This document shows positions 32,763-43,920 of a stretch of DNA of 64,000 bases, one piece after another. Location of the stretch: the NCBI GenBank assembly GCA_007115705.1, contig QXEO01002114.1, positions 186,001-250,000 on the forward strand, in the 5' to 3' direction. The translations under genes and the position numbers were made by a program. Positions within the stretch are counted from its first letter, which is position 1, and each line of letters starts with the position of its first letter. This stretch comes from Dactylis glomerata (Eukaryota; Streptophyta; Magnoliopsida; Poales; Poaceae). Under the pieces are notes generated by a model. It saw nothing but the letters and a program-made list of their open reading frames with translations, was not told where the DNA came from and ran no database searches.

Positions 32763-35700
32763 TGTAACACCCGCGAATTTATAGAAAATTCCAAGTGCCC
32801 GTTATGTAATCCATCACAATCCCAGAATCATTGTTGTGATTTACATAACGTAGTTGATATCACAGTCATAGCTATTAATAGTAAATAAAGGGGATTACAT
32901 AGGTGGTCGCACAGACCAAACCTTATAATACATCAACATGCAGCGGAATAACACTTTGGGTCCATATTGTCAAGCTTCAACCGCACAGGCAGAGCCGACA
33001 GTAGGAAACGAGCCTAATTCACAAAGTCGTCAACGATTCCTTCCTTCTTGACTTTTCTCCTTCAAGTCTGGCCAAGTTAATAGCCAGGGACAGAGCCATG
33101 AGTACATTGCATGCACTCGCAAACCATCTTATAAATAGATGGATAAAGAATGCATAGTTCATATAGTGGTCTAAGCTCTAGGTTCATTTGCATAAAGCAG
33201 AATTTCCTTTCAAAGATCTTTTATTTAAAATGGTAAGAAAACGTTTAGCTCTTTATAAATCCCTAGATGGAATCCCCCAAATGTCAATTCTTTTGTTCAC
33301 CAAGTCACCTCCATGGTCATCGAAATTCATTGTCAAGTCACCTTTCTCAATCATTTTCAAAGTAAAACCTGATAACGGCCAAGTACAACCAATCCAACCG
33401 TCCATGACCGCGGACGCGGCTATTCGAATAGTTTTACACTCTGCAGAGGTTGTACACTTTACCCACACCATCTGACTACTCATCGTGTGGGCAACTTCCC
33501 TGCATAACGACATATGCCACGACAAGCAGCCGACCATTAATGTTTCACCTGCCCGCCTTAGCATACACACTACCGCCTAGAGTTGTACCCCTCAACACCG
33601 GGGTCCAAGAAGCTGTCCGGAGGGTGCAAAGTTCCCAGCCGCTTGACCCACCGGAATGCCACTAACCGAGGTAGAGTCCTACCCACGATAGTCCATTTTC
33701 AATGAGGGCTCTTTGGCTTGTACCCCAACCACCTAAAAAGGAGGACAAGGCGAGCCTAGGCCGTAGCCACAGGGTGCCCTGGAAGAGGAGTCCCTGGTCG
33801 GACTTCCATTTACAGTGTGTAGAGTCTACACTAAGGAGAAACAAACTACTCCACTAAGCCCCGTCCCATACCAGGGTAATGTGGTCGCACTGTATGGTTG
33901 GTCCAGTATGGTACTTCGCGCATTTATCATTTTTGTCAAACCTTCATGTCACCTTCACCATGTCACCATTTTGTAAATAGTTTTCAAAGTCACCCTTGGG
34001 TAAGGTTGCCCATCTCCAAGGTTTGTATTGAAAAATCATCCTTGGGCAAGGTTGCCCCTTTCCAAGGTTTTCATTTCAAAATCTTCATGATCTTCATTGG
34101 GGTTCCCACCTAGTCATTTTCCATGAATGCCTTCAGCTCAAGCATGATCCTCATGAGGGCACAAGGATCTAGGTAGGTATATTGGATAGGCTTAGCTTGA
34201 TGCTCTACTTAGCATCCACTAAGAAAAGGGTTTCTCAAAGGTAGGCTAAGCTTGATGCACTTGATGTCATCCACAAAAAGGAGTTGAATGCACTTGTTAA
34301 GAACGACATTACTACTCATTTGCAACTTGGTAACAATTATTTTAGCATGCACTTTTATTTAAAAGCAAGTAAACATTCATTATAAAACTGGGTAATGGTA
34401 TGATCAAAAGATGGCTTGCCTGGCTTGGCAATGTCATAGGCTTCTTCATTTTCATCTCGGGTTGTGTAGTCTCCATCACCATTGCTTGGTTGACTTCGAG
34501 ATCCATTCTCCTTACTCTCGTTCTCGTCTAATCGTAGGAAAGTAAATAAGCATACAATCACCACACAATTCACAAACAACACATACTCACTACTATAAGA
34601 ATACTGGGGTAGGGGAAACGATCTAGGAAGTCTATGGAGAGTGGTTTCAAAGATAATTGAGTTTCGATGGATGAGATGATTGAGTTGTTGTATCTAAGTA
34701 GGGTTTATTTATTTTGGATTATGAAAATATCTCCTGCAAGTCCTTATTGACCAAGGTCATGGACTAATGTAGATATTTAAGATTAGGGTTCAACCAAAGT
34801 GGCGTCCATTCATTTTGATTTCCTTTGAATGCTTGAGGCAAGTTTTAAGTCCATCGATAGCTATCATTAACTATTGGAGTTTCAAATAGCTCCGGTAGGT
34901 TAAACCTCGACCAAGGTCAAGTAGTATAGATTACTATTTGATATATTGGTTTAACCCAAATGGATTTATAAAATCTCTAGTTATAGTTTTCAACTACTCA
35001 AATTCCTAAGTCAAATAGGTTTTATTTGACCGTAAAACACAATAGTATTTGATTTACAAGTTACTATTTCAAAACTAATTAGATAAACAGATAAATATTT
35101 CAATTTATGAATTATGAGAATTGGATTCATATTTTTATGAATTTTATTTGATTTGTTATGAATTTTGCAAGGTTGCATAACTGCAAGTTTGTTATTTTTA
35201 CCCAATTAAAAATATAAGTCTAAATGGGTTGTAAACACTACCATTAGATAGTTCATGTCCTAAGCTTTCCAATGGCATATTATTTGCTAAACTTGAAAGT
35301 GTACAACTCTAGGAATTTTAGTTTGAATTTGCAGTAAAGCAACAAATACGAAAAGGTTTTCTAAGAAAAAAAATTATCGGACTAGAACTTATCATGGGCC
35401 GGGGAACTAAGTCGGGCCGGCCTGTTAACTCATCCCGGGCGCTGAGGAAAAAAAAATGTGGCCTGACCGGAGGGGCCCGCCTGTCAGGGCGTTATAACCG
35501 AATCGGTATCATGGGGAGTCTTCTTCCCAGCTCGACATGAGACAGAACGAGAGGGAGTCTGGGAGGGAGACGGCGATGGGGGGAGGCTCACCGGAGCGGC
35601 GGCGACCGGCGGCGAGGGCGCAGGGCGGCGGCGGTTGGTCTTCTCGGCCACCTCCAGCAGGTACGGCGCCGGGGGAAACACGGGATGGCTAGGAACGCGC

Positions 35701-37318
35701 GGTGATCTGCGGAGCGGTCGAGGTCGCCGAGCTCGACCTAGGGCACGGGAGAGAGGGATATGTTGTTTAGGGAGGTGCTGGGGATGGGGTGAGTCTTTTC
35801 AGGGAAGAATAGCGGCTTTTTATAGACGGGAGAGGGAGCACCGGCGGTGTCCAGTGGCGGCCAGCACACCGTGCGTGTCGGCCGTGGGAGGGGCAAGGCG
35901 TGGTTCTGGCGTGGGCGGCGGGTTACTGCGTGCTGTGGCTTGCTGCTGGCGCGATGGGAGGGGTCGAGATGGTCTGGTTCAGAGGGGGACATGGAAGGGG
36001 TGCTGGTGTGCTCTTCTCTTCTCCTCCATGTCTCACGGCCGGGGCCTGGGCAGGGGTGACTGGGGATCGACAGCAAGGCGACAAGGGACACTGTGGGAAG
36101 GACATGGGCACATCAGAGGTGACTCTTCACTGCTTGCAAACAGTGCTTGAACTATTGCTGAATCCTGCCCACTAGGTGCTCGACACAATGTCCGCAAGAA
36201 ATAAAAATTCGAATTTTCGAAATTTTCAAATTGGGTTGGTCATTATATTAGATAGGGATTCTAAAACAATTTTTGTTAGGTCAAGAGGTGGTGTTTTGCT
36301 TCAGGGCTATTTTGAATTTGGGGTTGTCATATGTTTCAGATTCAAACTTTGGCAGAAGTTTGAGTTAGGTTAGAATTTGAATTTTGGGTTGAAGTTTGTT
36401 AGTCCAGCAAGAATGTAGGTTGGTCTTGCTCAACCAACTGACCACACACTCAATTGATTTACAGATTGCTTATTTTAAGTGTCCAAAGTAGGGTAGTCAA
36501 TAATAATTTCTAGATCAAACTTTTCTTCTCTTTTTCTTTATTTCTCTTGCTTCTGGTTCTTTTGATCTTTGTGGTTCTTCTCTAATGCTTCTGTTGGTTA
36601 AGTTTGAATTAACTAAACATTGCACAACAAATTAAAACCCACATGAAATCATAAAAGACCTATATTAAGACTCTATGCATACATGCAATATGGAGTGCAA
36701 AAGTTTTATCTTGGTCCAAAGGTGTTGGTTTTCTTGTAGATGACATCTTATTTGAATTCAAACTTTGGTAGAAATTTGAATAGGGTTCCAAGTTGATTTT
36801 TGTTTCAAACTTTATTGTATTTGATTCTTTGTAGCTTGTTCTTAGTTGTGGTGGAGAGATGCATGATGGTATAGTTCAAATATTGCTTAATATATAAGTG
36901 CAAAGTAGTGTAATCAGTAATTTTTTTAAGATCACTACTTCCTCTTTTCTTACTTAGGTTTTTGTGTTGCGGTTTATTTTCTTGATTCTTTTCTATTTGT
37001 TTGTGATTGCTTGACTTAATTTTGGTTTGGCCATTGACCCAAAGGGGTTTAGCATGTAACCATACACAAAATTTAATAGTTAGAAAACTATTTCAATTTA
37101 ACAAAAATCTTTATTTAAAAATTTGGGCTCAAAGGATTTGTTTTAAAACCCTTCTCATACTCTTTTTATTTGAAGCATGGGAGCAAATGCTCAAATTCAC
37201 AAGTTTTAAAAGACAAGAAATTAATCTTGTATTCAAAATCAAAGTTTTTGTTGTCTCCAAAATTTGGTGTTTTAATAAATCTATTTATTTCTATTTCCCA
37301 AAAATTTGGGTTGTTACA
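32763..37318 (-). repeat. Large solo LTR (4556 bases), Sukkula/LARD-like, TSD cgtgt
   Basis: The segment begins TGTAACACCC and ends GGGTTGTTACA, near-inverted ends, with cgtgt at 32758-32762 and 37319-37323. It has no retroviral coding region, so it is an LTR or LARD-type unit rather than a full element. Its length fits the 4.4-5 kb LTRs of Sukkula and related LARDs. I set the strand from a TATA box with a GC/CT-rich leader reading leftward from 35825, about 1.5 kb from the right end. ORFs in the GC-rich 35480-36150 block have no family signature and are not called as genes. The rest is AT-rich and noncoding. Confidence 0.8.
35816..35825 (-). promoter_or_regulatory. Promoter TATA box inside the large LTR
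   Basis: On the minus strand this reads CTATAAAAAG. It is followed by a CT-rich, transcript-leader-like stretch (35790-35640) rich in gccgccg repeats. It is the probable transcription start region of the LARD-type LTR. Confidence 0.55.
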
Positions 37319-37323
37319 CGTGT

Positions 37324-37402
37324 CCCGCTGAAATTTACCAAGTTTATGGACGGGCGCGAGCTCCGGGAAGCGATCCTCCACGAACAGTCTGGGGAAGGAA
37401 CT
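37324..37402 (+). pseudogene. Tat extra ORF, second part (B3-like start), cut by an insertion
   Basis: After the TSD the frame continues as PLKFTKFMDGRELREAILHE and ends at the LTR starting at 37403. The P-x-x-F-x-x-F pattern with following helix resembles the first strand of plant B3 domains, but only 26 residues are present. The remainder lies past the window, beyond the nested elements. The B3 call for this ORF is therefore tentative, though the B3 ORF at the same position in the inner Tat element makes it more plausible. Confidence 0.55.
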
Positions 37403-38829
37403 TGATGTCTACGCACGCGTCTGTTCTTGTAGACAGTGTTGGGCCTCCAAGTGCAGAGGTTTGTAGAGCAGCAGCAAGTTTCCCTTAAGTGGATCACCCA
37501 AGGACTATCGAACTCAGGGAGGAGGAGGTCAAAGCTATCCCTCTCAAGCAACCCTGCAATTACAATACAGAAAGTCTCTTGTGTCCCCAACACACCCAAT
37601 ACACTTGTCAGATGTATAGGTGCACTAGTTCGGCGAAGAGATAGTGAAATACAAGTAGTAGTGATGATTATAAGTAGTAACTGTAATCTGAAATAAGTAT
37701 CGCTGCGAGCAAACATGTAACAAAACTGAAAGGAAGCGGTGTGCAAAGCTTGGAAACAAGGCCTAGGGATCATACTTTCACTAGTGGACACACTCTCAAC
37801 AAATATAACATAATTGAACCAATAGATACTATCATCAATATGCAACTCAAAACAATTCTCCAATGGAAAACGAACACTAATCATGCATAGGGCTACGAAG
37901 CACTCCTCAAAGTTCGCATGTACCCAAACTAGATTGTCCCACACTATCACTATGAACGCACTAGATGGTTCCAACAAACACCAACAATTCATAGAGACAT
38001 TAACCAAAAAGATACACATGATGCGCACACTAGTCACCTTCACACCATGATACAAGGTATCTCCGGAGATTACAATAATAAAGCACTAGAATAGCATAAT
38101 ATCTGAATAATAGCATCTACCAATTCAACTAGATACAAAGCGCACGATCACATAAAGATCACATCATGGGAGAGAGAGGTGAACCATATAGCTACCGGTA
38201 GAGCCCTCAGCCCCGGGGGAGAACTACTCCCTCCTCATCATAGGAGACAGCAAGGTTGATGGAGATGACGGTGAGGTCGATGGAGACGGTGGAGACGGCG
38301 ATGGAGACCGATGGAGATGGCTCCGGGGGCACTTCCCCATCCCGGCAGGGTGCCAGAACAGAGACTTCTGTCCCCCGAAATTCGTCGGCAGTGGCGGCGG
38401 AGCTGCAGAACTTTGTCTCGAAAAACACCATTGGGTTTTCCGTCGGGAGGCTTCTTATTGGCGAAGGGGCGTCGTCAGAGGTGGACCAGGGTGGCCTCAC
38501 CATGGGTGGGCGCGGCCAGGGGCTGGGCCGCGCCCCCCTGTGGTGTGGGCAGCCTCTGGCCCCCCTCCGGCTCCCGTTTGGTCCTCGTCCTTCGTCCGGG
38601 AAAAATAAGAGTTTCCAAACTTGTTTCGTCCAATTCCGAGAATATTTCCTGTGTAGCTTTTCTGAAACACAAAAATAGCAGAAACAGGGAACTAGCACTG
38701 TGGCATCTTGTCAATAGGTTAGTTCCGGAAATCGCATAAAAACGCCATGAAGTGTAGCGAAACACAAGGCAAATGGTGTAAAAACAAGCATGGAGCATCA
38801 AAAAATATAGATACGTTTGAGACGTATCA
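37403..38829 (-). repeat. 3' LTR, mosaic Sabrina/WHAM-like
   Basis: This LTR is 1427 bases. The right-hand 270 bases (transcript-upstream end) match the LTRs at 3745 and 30395 closely. The rest, starting tgatgtctacgcacg, is unrelated to them. Noncoding internal sequence typical of the Sabrina group abuts it at 38830. Confidence 0.8.
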
Positions 38830-40940
38830 AGCATCCCCAAGCTTAACTCCTGCTCGTCCTCGAGTAGGTAAGTGATAACAAAACAATAATTTTTGAGGTG
38901 ACATGCACCATCACAATTTGATCAACGAGGTAGAGCATTGAGTGATGAGATCAAAGAACTTAAAACATGGGCATGAAAGACATAATCTTGATAATAGAAA
39001 TTTAGCAACCATGTTATAGCATGAAAAGAAACACAAAGGAAAGATCATGAAAATGAAACAATGAAAGTCAAACGTGTGTTCAAATCATATGGAAAAACAT
39101 AGCAAATGGTTTTCAGCTTGTCCTTCATGGAATAGCAAAACATAAATGCATAGGACACCTTCAAGTTTAAGAGGGCGACTAGATACAAATAATTTAAGAA
39201 CAAGTGAAACCAAAATCATGAATCAATCAATGATAACTTTGGGACAATGCACATTATACTCAGAATGACAACTACGCTCTCTTAGACGATGCATAAAGGT
39301 AGAAGGTGGAGACTCAACATAAAAGTAAAAGAAAGGGCCCTTCGCAGAGGGAAGCAGTGATTAAACATGTGCTAGAGCTTTTCATTTGTAAAACAGAGAG
39401 ATAAAAATTGGGTTTTGAGAGGTGGTTGTCTTTGTCAACGACTGGCAATGGGGTTCTTACTATCTTCCATACAAAAATGAAGCAATTTTTTGGGAGAGAG
39501 ATTGGCACGTTTTGTGCTCTTTTATAAAGCTTGGCACTCCTCCCCACCTTTTTCCTTTCTCAAACCATGGCTAGTCGATTCCATTGGGTGCCCACCAACA
39601 TTCACATACCATGGAGGAGTGCCTTTTTGCTTTCTTTTTCTCTTTTTTTTCTTTTTGGAATAAGACAATATGGAAGATAGCAAATCCGACCACTACGTCC
39701 CCATGAGCTGAAAACAGTGTCACAAAATGAGAAGTATTTTGAAGGTTTTTTTTAAAGGTAGCACATGAAAATTTACTTGGAATGGCTTGCAAATACCATG
39801 CATAGGAATTTATAGTGGACACAATGGCAAACTTGGTTTTTGGGAGTTGGATGCACGAGTAGAGCTCATACTCAGTACAAAACGAGGGCTAGCAAAAGAC
39901 TGGGAGCGACCAACTAAGAGAGCAATAACGGCCATAATCATGCATAGCGACAAAACATCATTGAAAGAAGCATAAAGTGGTATCACAAGTCAAAAACCAA
40001 ATGATCATAGAGGCTATAAGCGACTTATTTTGTAGTCAACATGTGTAAGCATGTGCCAAGTCAACCCAAATAAAGCATCAAAGGAGAAAACCAAATAAAT
40101 GCTTCCATATAATAAAAACAACGCATAATTTTTTCAAAGGCTCATTAAGCAATCTCAGTCATTTGAGACAAGTCATGCTACAGGAAAAATCACTAAGCAT
40201 ACTATCAAAACACAATCAAGCATGTCATGCAAAAGTCTAAGCCGCAGTCTAAACAAGATCCTTTTTGTACCACTTTTTTGCATGAAACTTTTTCTCTTTT
40301 CCAACACCATTCAAACCTTTTCGAAACAACTCTTTTGATGAAAACAAACATAGACCAGAGGTCCAAATACACCTTGATGCAAAGATATAACAAGATCTGA
40401 ACAAAAATCAAGGCAAAAAACGAAAGCTAAATGCAGTAGCAGAAAAAGAGAACACTCGTTGAACGATAAGAGTGAAAACTAGAGTGTTCTTGGCAATGAA
40501 AAACGGAGTTCATCTCCTCCAAAAAGAACATGATGTGATCCAACCATTTATTGCAGCAAACAAAACAAAAAGAAAACTAAAAGCGAAAACAACTGACGCT
40601 CCAAGAAAAACGCATAGTGCATGAAGCAATAAAAATATAGTGTTTTGAAAGGTGACCTGATTTTTGCCGATGAAGAAGGGGTGCCTCGGGGGCATCCCCA
40701 AGCTTTGACGCTTGTACCTCTTGGATATTTCTTGGGGTGACATGGACATCCCCAAGCTTGAGCTTTTGTCCACTCTTCATCTCATCTCATCATTCTCCAA
40801 TCCCTACACTTGAAAACTTCCTTCATACAAAACTCAACACACTTCTATTAGCAATGTTAGCATAAACATAATAATGAATCAACCCTTTTTGGTTCAGATT
40901 TCAACTGAAAATCACCACATATATAGCATATACTACTGTA
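38830..40940 (-). other. Noncoding 3' region of the 37403 element
   Basis: This is collinear with 5416-7870, except that about 39362-39780 holds a different segment (with plus-strand tttttctttttggaa) where the sister copy has about 800 bases. No credible ORF is present. The polypurine-type end gcttggggatgc on the minus strand lies next to the LTR. Confidence 0.7.
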
Positions 40941-41825
40941 AGACACAAATCGTTGATAGGCCTCACATCTTTGGAATATATCTTTTACATCTTCAATGGT
41001 CGTTAACCAGTAGAATCCTGCACAAAAAGTTTTGGCTGCTATAGCTCTGCTGCTAGCATGATGCCCACAAACTCCTGCATGGATGTCCTTTAATATATCT
41101 TGTCCTTCTTGAGGGGTGACGCATCGTTGTAAGACGCCGGTTATGCTTTTCTTGTACAACTTCCTTTGTAATATGACAAAAGCTTTGGATCGTCGTATTA
41201 TCATTCTTGCTTCGACAGTATCTTCGGGTAGTGTCTTGTTTATCATATACGCCAAGTATGGCTGCATCCAAGTTTCTTCAATCATCATGACTTCCTCTGG
41301 TTCTACTGTGCTTCCTGTTCCTGGCTTGCTAGCCCCCGAGCCTGTCGTCGGATGCTGACTTGGTTCCCCTGGAGTCGAATTCTTGCTACTTTTTATTGAC
41401 ATTTCTATGATTTCCTCCCAAAAGACTCCTAGTTGTATAGGCAGGCATTGGGACCCGATGTTTGCTAGATTGTCGGCTTCCTCATTGTTGGCCCTGCTGA
41501 CGTGTGAAACTTCGCACCCATCGAAAGTTCCTTCTAGGTAGTAATACAAGTTTCTGTATGCCGTCATGTTGTTGCTAATGGCATCGCACCGATTCATCAC
41601 TTGCTGGACGACGAGATTCGAGTCCCCAAATATTTTCAGTCGGGTTGCTCCACATGCTTTGGCCATTTTTATTCCATGAAGCAAGGCCTCGTACTCGGCT
41701 TCGTTGTTGGAAGCTTGTGGAAAACTCATCCTTAACACATACTTTAGTTTGTCCCCCTGTGGTGATATTAAGAATACACCTCCTCCTGCGCCTTGGACCC
41801 GTTTTGACCCGTCGAAGTACATTGT
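40941..41825 (-). pseudogene. Tat second RNase H and truncated integrase
   Basis: The frame from 41822 has MYFDGSKRVQGAGGG, NNEAEYEALLHGIKMA and FGDSNLVVQQVMNRC, so the RNase H D-E-D residues are present. Integrase starts with EETWMQPYLAYMINKTLP and the zinc-site part GVCGHHASSRAIAAKTF, and stops after CEAYQRF at the deletion point. The open frame runs on for 28 codons into unrelated noncoding sequence (to 40857). That tail is accidental. Confidence 0.82.
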
Positions 41826-43270
41826 CCATACACTCGACAGGTCAGGTGGTCCTGTGTTTTGTAGTTTGAGCCACTCTGCTATGAAATCAGGTAATACCTG
41901 AGATTTGATTGCTTTTCATTTCTCATACGTGATGTCCAGGGGAGATAGTTCGATTCCCCATAAGGAGACACGTCCTATTGTTGCAGGGTTATTCAATATA
42001 TTTGATAGTGGGGCTTCGTTAACCACTACGATTGGGTGCACCGCGAAATATTGCCGTAATTTTTGTGTTGTTGTGAACACGCTGTATGCAAGCTTCTGGT
42101 ACTGCGGGTACCTCTGCTTTGTTGGTGATAGGACTTTGCTAAGGAAATATACCAGCCGTTGGACTCTGTGCGCCTTTCCTTCTTCACTTTGCTCGAGTAC
42201 TAGTACCGTGCTTACCACTTGATGTGTGGCTGCGATATATAGTAGTAGTGGTTCTTTTTCTTTCGGTGCGACCAACACTGGTGGTGTGGAAAGCAATTTT
42301 TTCAGTTGCGCGAAAGTTGTATCTGCCTCTTCTGTCCACTCGAACTTGTCATCTGACTTTTTCATGAGTGCGTAGAAGGGGAGAGCTTTTTCTTCTAATC
42401 ATGCGACAAATCGACTTAATGCTGCCACGCGTCCTGCGAGTTTCTGTACGTCATGTAGCTTTGCTGGTTTCCCCATCGTTAGTATTGCTTGGATTTTCTC
42501 TGGGTTTGCCTCTATGCCTCTTGCTGACACTAGGAATCCCAGGAGTTGCCCTGCTGACATGCCAAAAGAGCATTTTGTCGGGTTGAGCTTGAGCTTGAAC
42601 CTGTTTAGGTTGTCGAAAGTTTCTTGCAGGTCGCTGATTAAAGACTCCTCCTTTCTTGTTGTGATGACTACGTCGTCGATGTAGACTTGGATGTTGCGGT
42701 CTATTTGACTTCTGAGACAATTTTGCATCATCCGTTGGTAAGTTGCTCTTGCATTTTTGAGGCCGAAGGGCATGACTTCATAGCAAAAAACGCCATATGG
42801 TGTGATAAAAGCTGTTTTTCTTCATCTTCTTTCTTCAGCTTGATCTGGTTGTAGCCGAAATACACGTCCAGAAAGGAAAGCCTTGCGCACCCCGCTGTTG
42901 AGTCGATTATCTGATCAATTCGAGGTAGTGGAAAGGGATCCTTAGGGCAATGTTTATTGAGAGACGTGTAGTCGACACATACTCTTTGTACATCCGTATT
43001 TTTCTTAGGGACGATAACTGGGTTAGATACCCAAGTTTATGCTTTGATTTCTCTGATGAATCTTGCGTTTTCTAGCCTGTGTAGCTCGGCTGCTATTGCT
43101 TTTCTTTTGGGTTCATCAAACCGTTGCAGAGGTTCCTCGACTGGCTTTGCTTTTGGATCCACATTTAGTGCATGCTCGATGAGTTCCCTCGGAACCCCTG
43201 GCATGTCTGAAGGACACCAGGCGAAGATTTCCTAGCGCTCACGGAGGAACTCGGTGAGCATGCTTTCCTA
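41826..43270 (-). pseudogene. Tat RT and RNase H, decayed
   Basis: RT motifs MPFGLKNARATYQRMM and catalytic YIDD (VYIDDVVITTRKEES) lie in the frame of 42399-42773, which ends in a stop at 42399-42401. RNase H continues at 41916-42365 (KKSDDKFEWTEEADTTF, LLYIAATHQVVSTVL). Near 42780-42840 the fingers region has lost bases. A TAG at 43268-43270 stands immediately before ESMLTEFLRE, the RT start, and a second TAG lies about 12 codons later. Confidence 0.82.
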
Positions 43271-43920
43271 TGCGGGGTCCAAGTTTACCGCTATTGAAGT
43301 AGCTTTGTTCGGAGTCCGTAGGGTGAACCTCGATTTTCTTGGAGTCTTGTGTTGCATCGAAAGCCTAGTCTGGCAGGGATCGACTGAGGTAGGGTAATAT
43401 GTTGTGATCAGTTTCGCCCTTGAGTCTTGCATATTCGGCTGTCATGCCGAAGGTTTGAGCCATCTTATTGAATTCTTTGTCGTAGGTGTTGGATACTTCG
43501 AAGTTGCCTTGTATTGTGATGGTCCCCTTAGGTCCTGGAATTTTGAGTGTTAGGTATGCGTAATAAGGGATTGCCATGAACTTTGCAAATGTTGGTCGCC
43601 CCAGGATTGCATGGTACTGTGAGGGCCAGTCCATCACTTTAAACTCCAGCTTCTCTCTGCAGTAGTTGCCACTATCGCCAAAACAAACGTCGAGTTCGAT
43701 TTTCCCGAGGGGGTAATTTGCGCTCCATGGTACTATTCCGTGGAAAGACTAGTCTATTGGCTTCAAGCATTCCAGCGAGATGCTCATTGCCTTTAGGGTC
43801 CTACGTCTATAAATACTCGCCCAATGTCATATCCTCCTATTTGTGCCTTTAACACCATTGGTGCGTGCCCTGGCCTGGGTACTTTCCTTGGGTGGTCTGC
43901 TCTGCTGAACCTGATTGGCT
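43271..43920 (-). pseudogene. Tat protease with deleted active-site loop
   Basis: MDWPSQYHAILGRPTFAKF (about 43637-43580) is the conserved second protease block. The first block reads GRVFIDVG and then jumps into sequence that lies 10-15 residues later in the plus-strand copy. The residues after the catalytic Asp are therefore missing. Further indels lie between protease and the stop at 43268. Confidence 0.78.

Larger units (their letters stand above)
2409..37402 (+). mobile_element. Old Tat-lineage Gypsy element, 5'-truncated, host of five nested insertions
   Basis: Pieces of gag (2409-3744, 12279-12560), protease (to 13140), RT (13141-13686, 27051 onward), RNase H, second RNase H, integrase (to 29836), a 3' spacer and an extra AT-hook ORF follow in order on the plus strand. 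Each break coincides with a complete insertion flanked by a TSD. Reading resumes at the next residue after 12278, 27050, 32013 and 37323. No 5' LTR is present: the sequence starts inside gag. The 3' LTR is beyond the insertion at 37403 and outside the window. Many stops and indels show this is the oldest layer. Confidence 0.85.

Noticed and set aside
35635..36150. 171-codon ORF and overlapping ORFs in the GC-rich block of the large LTR
   Set aside because: Open frames in several phases on both strands are expected at this GC content. The block looks like a promoter and leader.
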